Source: Gemmatimonadota bacterium (lineage in GTDB: Bacteria > Latescibacterota > UBA2968 > UBA8231). From it: a DNA stretch of 54,032 bases. A model generated the notes under the pieces. The model was not told the origin of the DNA, did no database searches, and saw nothing but the letters and a program-made list of their open reading frames with translations. This document shows, piece by piece, positions 44,731-51,726 of this stretch (positions within the stretch are counted from its first letter, which is position 1; every line of letters begins with the position of its first letter). A program made the translations under genes and the position numbers. The stretch spans positions 1 through 54,032 of the forward strand of contig JABJJN010000035.1 of assembly GCA_018660835.1 (NCBI GenBank), written 5' to 3'.

Positions 44731-46893
44731 GTGAGAATCGGTCTTCCAGACGATTTCCGCAGCTATCTGTCCATGCGGGGTGCGTCTGTTACACGTGAAG
44801 AAGAGGCATCCCACCAGCCTCTGACGGCTCGCGCTCTGGTGATCGGTGCCTTCCTGTCGTTCTTCCTCGGCGTGGGCGCCAACTACGCCGATATCGTCAT
44901 CAAGGGTAGCTATATGACCCTTGATTTCAGCACGCCAGGCGCCATTTTCGTCTTCCTCATCGTTGTCGGATTTCTCAATACGCTGTTCAAATGGACCGGC
45001 CGCCATATAGGGCTCAGTGCGGCCGTCACGGTGCTTCTTGCTAGCGCCTGGGCATGGCATTTCTTCCCCTTCGACAAGTTGTATCTGTATTCTCCAGGCG
45101 TCCTGTTCTCTTCCTTTTTGGTCGTGGCGATGGTGGGCAATACGATCCTGGCCGCGATGGGGCGTAATCTGGCGCTGAATCGATCTGAGTTGATCGTCGT
45201 CTATATCATGCTCGTCGTTGTCGCGTCCATCGCGACCATGGGTGTCTGCGAGACGATTCTGCCTGCCATCACAGGCATTTTCTACTATGCATCACCGGAG
45301 AACAAGTGGGCGGAGATCCTCTTTCCGCACCTGCCTGACATGATACTCCTCAACGACGGCGACCAAAACCGACTCTTTTACGAGGGGTTTGGAACGACGG
45401 AGTATGTTGTTCCATGGACGATCTGGATTCGGCCCATGGCGGTATGGGGCATCTTCCTGCTGTCACTCTATGTGGCCATGATCAGCATCTCCGTCATCCT
45501 GCGCCGTCAGTGGATGGATCGTGAACGCCTGTCCTACCCACTGGTACAGGCGGCACAGTCCATCATCCGCGGTGAGGACGATGACTCGCTGATCAATCCT
45601 TTTTTCAAGAGTCGCGCAATGTGGGCCGGAGCAAGTCTGCCCATGCTGGTGGGTTTGTTTACGGGCCTGAACAAGTATCTGGGGGGCTGGCCCCTGATTC
45701 CCACGGCGTGGAGCTTTCCCATCGGCTTTGGCCAGTCAATCAACATGACCATCAGTTTCGCCGTCCTTGGCTTCTCGTATCTGATCGGGCCCGACATTGC
45801 GATGGGCATCTGGGGCTTTGCGCTGCTGTCGAAGGTCGAGAAGATGGTCTTCGTCGCCAATGGCGTGACGAAACAGCAGGACGTCTGGGCCGTCACAGTG
45901 ACCGAGTTGCTGAATTATCAGGGCATGGGCGCTTTGTTCGTGTTTGTCGCCATCGGTCTCTGGGTCGGGCGAGAGCACCTCAAACAAGTATGGTATCGCT
46001 TTCTCGGACGTGACTCAGAGCTGAGCGATGACAACGAAATCATGTCCTATCGCGCCGCCGTGTCCGGGGCGATTGTCGGCTGCCTGGTGATGGTGGGCTG
46101 GTTCGTTGCGCTCGGTACTCCGGTCTGGGCGAGTGCCCTTTTCATCTTTGTGTTGATGGTCATCTTCACGGGACTTTCTCGCGTTGTGGCCGAATCCGGC
46201 ATTGCCGCGATCATCACCCCCTTGAATGCGCCCGACTTCATGATATATGGGTTGGGCTCAAAGCTTCTTGGCGCCAAGGCGGTGACCAATTTCACCTTCG
46301 GCTATATCTACGCCGCTGATATTCGTGTCTTCCTCATGGGCATCGTTGCGAGCGGGCTAAAGCTGATCGAAGGGATGAGCAAGCCTGATCGTCGCATCGT
46401 CTTCTGGTCAATTCTTGTCGCCGTCTTCCTCGGGGTGTGTGGATCCCTCTATACGGTGCTTGAATTGGGCTACAAGGAAGGTGGGATCAATTCCAACGCC
46501 TGGTTCTTCAACAGCATGCCGAATATCATTTATCGGACGGCCGTGAAGGGAATTGAAAACGAAGGCGTGTATTGGCCTGGCCTGGGCTCGATGGGTCTTG
46601 GCGGCGGAGCTATGTTGGCACTAACCTGGCTGCGCCAAAGATTCCTCTGGTGGCCACTGCATCCCATTGGATTCCCCATCATGTCGAGCTGGCTCGTCGA
46701 CTGGATGTGGTTCAGTATTTTCTTCGCCTGGTTGATCAAGATCATTGTCTTGAAGTATGGTGGGGCAGGTATGTATGCGAAAAGCAGAAACTTCTTCCTC
46801 GGCATGATCGCTGGACGGATGTTTATCAGCGGTGGCTGGATTGTCGTCGATTACCTGACCGGCACAGTGAGCAATTCGATTTTCTGGATCTAA
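44731..46893 (+). CDS. OPT-like polytopic membrane protein (DUF6785/DUF6784-type), second copy
   Basis: A 720-residue inner-membrane protein, paralogue of 361-2382. It shares GSYMTLDFSTPGAIFVFL after the first helix, an IVVYIMLVV segment, the RQWMDRERLSYPLVQAAQS motif with an EDDD loop, DNEIMSYRAAV, and a closing LKYGG plus WIVVDYLTG. Hydrophobic segments number about 14. The ERLxxPL motif resembles the QLPFP motif of OPT transporters, one of which lies at 51727. GTG at 44731 is chosen for its GGGAG seven bases upstream; the frame opens earlier (44650), and an ATG at 44773 is possible. It heads the locus with the M28/FtsX fusion. The transported substrate is unknown. Confidence 0.8.
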   Translation: MRIGLPDDFRSYLSMRGASVTREEEASHQPLTARALVIGAFLSFFLGVGANYADIVIKGSYMTLDFSTPGAIFVFLIVVGFLNTLFKWTGRHIGLSAAVTVLLASAWAWHFFPFDKLYLYSPGVLFSSFLVVAMVGNTILAAMGRNLALNRSELIVVYIMLVVVASIATMGVCETILPAITGIFYYASPENKWAEILFPHLPDMILLNDGDQNRLFYEGFGTTEYVVPWTIWIRPMAVWGIFLLSLYVAMISISVILRRQWMDRERLSYPLVQAAQSIIRGEDDDSLINPFFKSRAMWAGASLPMLVGLFTGLNKYLGGWPLIPTAWSFPIGFGQSINMTISFAVLGFSYLIGPDIAMGIWGFALLSKVEKMVFVANGVTKQQDVWAVTVTELLNYQGMGALFVFVAIGLWVGREHLKQVWYRFLGRDSELSDDNEIMSYRAAVSGAIVGCLVMVGWFVALGTPVWASALFIFVLMVIFTGLSRVVAESGIAAIITPLNAPDFMIYGLGSKLLGAKAVTNFTFGYIYAADIRVFLMGIVASGLKLIEGMSKPDRRIVFWSILVAVFLGVCGSLYTVLELGYKEGGINSNAWFFNSMPNIIYRTAVKGIENEGVYWPGLGSMGLGGGAMLALTWLRQRFLWWPLHPIGFPIMSSWLVDWMWFSIFFAWLIKIIVLKYGGAGMYAKSRNFFLGMIAGRMFISGGWIVVDYLTGTVSNSIFWI

Positions 46894-46942
46894 TGCCCAA
46901 GGTGCATTTCATTTCCTTGTCTTGGCCGCGGGATACCGAAGG

Positions 46943-49900
46943 ATGTCATCTGAAGTGAGATCAAGCACCTTATATCGCAGCGCTCTGGCGCTGCTGCTGT
47001 TGGCTGCCTTGGCGCCGTCGCTGTCGGCCCAACAGCCAGAGACCATGCGCAGGATCTCGGCAACCGTAAGGGAGCTGTCATCCCACGGCTCACGGATGCC
47101 TGGATATCCGGGTGACCGGCATGCCGCCGACTACGTTGAAGCGCAACTGCAAGCTGCTGGCGTGGCTGACGTGAAGCGAGAGCCTTTTGATGTGACCGTG
47201 CCGATCGACAAAGGCGCTGGTATCGAGTTGCTTGATGCGGATGGTCGTGTCATCGAGCAGATCGAGTTGCTGTCGCTGTGGCCGAATCTCGTGCGTACGA
47301 ACACGACCGGCCCCGAAGGACTCACGGGCGACCTGTTCTACGGTGGCAACGGTGAGTATGAGGACTTCAATGGGTTCAAGATGGATGGCAGCATCGTCCT
47401 GATGGAATTCAATACGTGGAAAAACTGGAAGAATGCCGCCGCCCTTGGAGCGCGTGCGATCATCTTCATCGAGCCAGAGTCGACCACGCTGTGGGAGTCC
47501 CGCTATAAGTGGAGCTGGGCACCTGTTCACATCCCACGATTCTGGTTGTCCAGGCAAGCGGCCCTGGCGCTGAAACAGCGGCTGGATGGTGGCAAGATGA
47601 CCGCACGGGTGTCGGCGCAGATGGATTTCGAGAGCCATACGTCGTGGAATCTGTGGGGCACGATTCCGGGTCAGGATCCTGAGTTAGCGGATCAGGTCAT
47701 CGCCATCCAGGCGTACTACGATGGGATCTCTGTTGTGCCCGCCGACAATCCGGCTGCTGAGTCTACGGGCAGTATTGCGGCACTGTTGGAACTGGCGCGT
47801 TATCTGCGCGAGCATCCACCAGGCCGTACTGTCGTCCTTGTCGCCTCCGGATCGAACTTTCAGGGACAGCGGGGTTTGTTCGAGTGGTTCGACTTGCATG
47901 CGCGCACGATTGTGCCCTTCCGCGACCGCATGCCGCAACGTTTCCTCGCCGATTCACTTGATGTGGCGCGACTCATTCGAGAGACCAATCGTCGTAGTCT
48001 GTCATTGGATTCACTGGGAATCAAGCTTCGTTCCGTGGCGGGGCAGACACCCACTTTCGAATCCGTCGACGTGCCGCGAGTTCAGGCGCTGCTCAAATTG
48101 CGGCGTATCAAACCTGATTCTCTTGGCATTAAGCTCGAGCCAGACAGTCTGGATATCGACCTGTTTATCGCGCTCGAGTTGTCATCCAAGAGTGATCAAG
48201 TCGGTCTTGTTCACAGTGCTCGCCTAGCAGCGCACCGGCGCTACTTCGTGCCCTTCGGACGCAACTTCACAACCTATGCGGAGCATGCGGCAGGCGTTCT
48301 CGATCGGGAGCCGTCGTCACTGGTGCAGTTAATCAGTCCCGTGAAGGGGCTGTCGGATGACAGTTATCTGGACAACGATGTCTATCGCGAATCCGGCGAG
48401 GTTGCCCGCGATGTGGGCCTGATGGCGCTGAATCTGATCACGACCACCGACAAGCGGATGGTGCTGGATACGCCACTGGACACACCGGACAAGGTGAATG
48501 TCCGCAATTTGGCTCGGCAATCGGAATTCATCAACGTCGCCCTCACACAAGCATTGGGCGACCCGGGATTGTTTGGCGAAGAACCAGCGATGACCCGCAA
48601 GCTGCACGATAAGAACATCAAGGACATCTTTGTCGCCATCAATGGACGGCTGCGACTCTTGCCGCGTCGTAGTGCTGAGCCGAAAGATCCCATCGCCAAT
48701 GGCATGGTCGTCATTGTCAATTCCTTCTACCGCGACATGTGGCGACCGACGATCTATCTGACCGACAAGCGCGGCGAATACAATGCACGTGGTCTGGGTA
48801 AGTGGCGGACACAGATTCGCGGCTTCAAGGTCGACCCTGCCACGGGCGACGTGATCTACGCCACCGACCAGGGTGCACGCGCACAGAAGATCGGCGCCTG
48901 GGAACAGACACTGTCGAAGGTTGAGACGGTGTGGACGACGATCATGTTTCCTGCTGAAAATCTCGAGGTCCATGATCGAGTACATGCCCATTTTCACTTC
49001 ACGATGGGCAACAACTACAAACGGATGAAGGTCTTGGATCGGCGTGGGGCAGCGCCGCAGCAGTATGGCTTTGTGATGGGAGACTTCGACGAGCAGATGA
49101 TGGTCCTCTATGCCGACGAGGACGATTCGCTGCGTTTTGTTGATGAGTCGATGATTCTGCTTAACAATGAGGGGACGACGGACGAACTGTCGGGGCAGGG
49201 GAGGGGGTTCGATTTTACCGAACACCGCATGATACCTCACGCCATGCTGCAGTCGACGCAGGACATGTGGCGTCTCGATGAGGCACGCATTGAGCGGATG
49301 CGAAAGTTCGCCATTGAGAACCCGAGAATTGACGCGCTACACCAGCGCGCCGCCCGTTCACTGGAACTGGCCGAGGCCGCCATGGCCGACCTCAATTGGG
49401 GTGACTACATCAAGTATGCGCGTGAGGCGATCGGCCTGGAGTTTAATGCGTATCCCGATGTGCGGGGCACACAGAACGATGTGATCAATGGCCTCGTCTT
49501 CTTTGTGGCCTTGTTGGTTCCCGCAGCGTTCTTCGCTGAGCGACTGCTGTTTGCATCCACCGACATCAATCGCCAGTTGTCGTGGTTTGCCGGCATTATG
49601 CTGTTTATCTGGGTGATTCTGTCGCAGGTCCACCCTGCGTTCGAGTTAGCCGAGCCGATCATCGTATTGCTGGCGCTGTTGGTGATGGTCATGGCCTTTT
49701 TCGTCATCACCCTTGTTGTGTCGCGCTTCAATAATTTCATGACAGAACTGCGTCAGGCGCGCTCTGGCACAGCCACAGGGGACATCAGTCGCACCGGTAC
49801 GGCATACGTCGCCTTTATGCTGGGCATTTCGAACATGCGCCGCCGGGCCTTGCGCACGAGTCTGACGCTGGCCACGATTACTTTGCTGACCTTTACGGTC

Positions 49901-51625
49901 CTCTCCTTCACTTCTTTCAAACCTCAGATTCAGTTCGTCGGATTCTTCAAGGACTGGACCCCTGCCTACCACGGCGTGCTGATGCACGACATCCACTGGT
50001 GGTCCTGGGAACCGACGCACTTTGACTACCTCGACTCCCATTTTGGTAATCACGGCACCGTCGTGCAGCGCACCTGGGATGTGATGGGCTTTGAGGAGGA
50101 TGGGTTCATTCCCATCCGACGCGAAGGGCGCGAGGCGGACGCACTGGGCGTGATGGGGTTCGAGCCCGATGAGTCCAAAGTTACTGGAATCGATCGCGCG
50201 CTGATCGCTGGCTCATGGTTTGAAGATCAGAACGAACTCTCCGTCATCCTCTCCGACCAGATCGCCGCCAGCCTTGAAGTAAGCGTTGAGCAGATCCGTG
50301 CCGCCGAAGCGGGCCAGGTGAGCAGGCCACAGGTGTTCATCTATGGGCGCTACTGGGATGTGCGGGGTATCTATGATTCTGAGGAATACGAGAGCCTCCA
50401 CGATCTCAATGACGAGCCACTGACACCGGCGAAAGAGCGCTTCGAGCAGTTCAATATGCCGGGCATGGACGTCATGTTCATGATGAATGAGATGATGTTC
50501 TTTGACTCCGATGTTGATATTGGTTTTGAACATCAGCCGGCGGAACGCCTGGTCATTGTGCCCTTCCATCAGTTGGAGAGTATGGGCGCCGACCTGATGT
50601 CGGTGGCCATTCATTTCGACGATGGCGCCGACGCCGAAAAACTGATTAAGAGCTATCTGTCGCGAGCGAGTTTCCGCCTCTTCGTGGGGATGCCGAATGA
50701 AGACGGCGAGCTGAAGACCTACGCCTACACCGCCTTCGGTGCGACCAGTATGGAGGGACTTGGCGCACTGGTCATTCCCATGCTGATCGCGGCGCTCATC
50801 GTCCTGAATACGATGATGGGTGCCGTCTATGAGCGTTTCCGAGAAATTGGCGTCTACTCCTCCGTCGGTCTGGCTCCCATCCACATTTCCTATCTCTTTG
50901 TGGCAGAGGCCTGTGTGTATGGTGTTCTCGGCGTGGTCATCGGTTACATCATTGGCCAGGTCAGTGCCAAGGGCCTACTACTGTTCGACATGCTGTCGGG
51001 GATCTCCCTGAACTACTCATCCACCTCAGCGATCGCGGGTGCAACGCTGGTGATGCTTGTTGTGCTTGCCTCGTCCATCTACCCGGCTCGCGTGGCGGCA
51101 CAGTTGGCTGTTCCAGATGTCGTGCGTCGCTGGCAATTGCCAGATCCCAAGGATGATGTGTGGCAGTTTCCCTTTCCTTTCACGGTTAATGTGAACGCCG
51201 TAGATAGCCTCTGCGGTTATTTGCACACTTTGTTCACGTCCTACAGCCACGAGTCGGTTGGGAAGATGTATACCGAGCGCACACGGATTATCAGGGAAGA
51301 GGGGGGGCAGCGCCCGCAGTATGCGGTGCAACTGCTGTTGTGGCTGGCTCCCTTTGACATGGGTGTGAGTCAGTATCTTCAGTTTACCATGAGACCCAGC
51401 GCCGACAATCCACGCATCTATGAGATCGAACTATTCATTCAGCGCATCAGTGGCCCCATCGCATTCTGGCAACGACTAAACCTCGGGTTCATGCTGGACC
51501 TGAGAAAACAGTTTCTCGTCTGGCAGACGCTCAAAAACGATCTACAGGAAGAACACGCTGAGGCATGTCGTGAGGTATCGATCGACGCGTCCGAACTGGA
51601 ACAAGAGCATGAGGCGGCAGGTTGA
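46943..51625 (+). CDS. Fusion of a degenerate M28 peptidase-like domain to an FtsX-like permease
   Basis: A 1560-residue protein. A signal peptide (cleavage near LSA-QQ, about residue 31) leads to an M28-like aminopeptidase fold with a PA-type insert (to about 420). Where active M28 enzymes have HxD and Glu-Glu, this protein has Tyr258-Tyr-Asp260 and Ser304-Asn305, so it should not bind zinc normally. A beta-rich region of about 400 residues follows. Transmembrane segments begin near 845, then a FtsX/MacB-type permease with a large periplasmic domain, RRRALRTSLTLATITLLTFT near 970, IPMLIAALIVLNTMMGAVYE near 1275 and SIYPARVAA near 1385. No ABC ATPase gene is adjacent. It may bind a peptide or glycan outside and couple this to a membrane event. 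ATG at 46943 is preferred to TTG at 46922. Confidence 0.85.
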   Translation: MSSEVRSSTLYRSALALLLLAALAPSLSAQQPETMRRISATVRELSSHGSRMPGYPGDRHAADYVEAQLQAAGVADVKREPFDVTVPIDKGAGIELLDADGRVIEQIELLSLWPNLVRTNTTGPEGLTGDLFYGGNGEYEDFNGFKMDGSIVLMEFNTWKNWKNAAALGARAIIFIEPESTTLWESRYKWSWAPVHIPRFWLSRQAALALKQRLDGGKMTARVSAQMDFESHTSWNLWGTIPGQDPELADQVIAIQAYYDGISVVPADNPAAESTGSIAALLELARYLREHPPGRTVVLVASGSNFQGQRGLFEWFDLHARTIVPFRDRMPQRFLADSLDVARLIRETNRRSLSLDSLGIKLRSVAGQTPTFESVDVPRVQALLKLRRIKPDSLGIKLEPDSLDIDLFIALELSSKSDQVGLVHSARLAAHRRYFVPFGRNFTTYAEHAAGVLDREPSSLVQLISPVKGLSDDSYLDNDVYRESGEVARDVGLMALNLITTTDKRMVLDTPLDTPDKVNVRNLARQSEFINVALTQALGDPGLFGEEPAMTRKLHDKNIKDIFVAINGRLRLLPRRSAEPKDPIANGMVVIVNSFYRDMWRPTIYLTDKRGEYNARGLGKWRTQIRGFKVDPATGDVIYATDQGARAQKIGAWEQTLSKVETVWTTIMFPAENLEVHDRVHAHFHFTMGNNYKRMKVLDRRGAAPQQYGFVMGDFDEQMMVLYADEDDSLRFVDESMILLNNEGTTDELSGQGRGFDFTEHRMIPHAMLQSTQDMWRLDEARIERMRKFAIENPRIDALHQRAARSLELAEAAMADLNWGDYIKYAREAIGLEFNAYPDVRGTQNDVINGLVFFVALLVPAAFFAERLLFASTDINRQLSWFAGIMLFIWVILSQVHPAFELAEPIIVLLALLVMVMAFFVITLVVSRFNNFMTELRQARSGTATGDISRTGTAYVAFMLGISNMRRRALRTSLTLATITLLTFTVLSFTSFKPQIQFVGFFKDWTPAYHGVLMHDIHWWSWEPTHFDYLDSHFGNHGTVVQRTWDVMGFEEDGFIPIRREGREADALGVMGFEPDESKVTGIDRALIAGSWFEDQNELSVILSDQIAASLEVSVEQIRAAEAGQVSRPQVFIYGRYWDVRGIYDSEEYESLHDLNDEPLTPAKERFEQFNMPGMDVMFMMNEMMFFDSDVDIGFEHQPAERLVIVPFHQLESMGADLMSVAIHFDDGADAEKLIKSYLSRASFRLFVGMPNEDGELKTYAYTAFGATSMEGLGALVIPMLIAALIVLNTMMGAVYERFREIGVYSSVGLAPIHISYLFVAEACVYGVLGVVIGYIIGQVSAKGLLLFDMLSGISLNYSSTSAIAGATLVMLVVLASSIYPARVAAQLAVPDVVRRWQLPDPKDDVWQFPFPFTVNVNAVDSLCGYLHTLFTSYSHESVGKMYTERTRIIREEGGQRPQYAVQLLLWLAPFDMGVSQYLQFTMRPSADNPRIYEIELFIQRISGPIAFWQRLNLGFMLDLRKQFLVWQTLKNDLQEEHAEACREVSIDASELEQEHEAAG

Positions 51626-51657
51626 GATCACCTAGAGAAATCAACACGAGGACTTGG

Positions 51658-51726
51658 ATGTCTCTGAATGCCTTTGTGGGCCAATACGCGAGCCAAGCCT
51701 GTCGTGATCTGCGGGTAGAACGCTAG
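51658..51726 (+). CDS. 22-codon upstream frame, possible leader peptide
   Basis: ATG at 51658 with GAGG seven bases upstream opens a 22-codon frame that ends with TAG directly before, and in the same frame as, the ATG of the OPT gene. The OPT gene has only a weak ribosome site of its own, so re-initiation after this frame is plausible. The peptide (MSLNAFVGQYASQACRDLRV, then ER) has no known relative. Confidence 0.35.
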   Translation: MSLNAFVGQYASQACRDLRVER

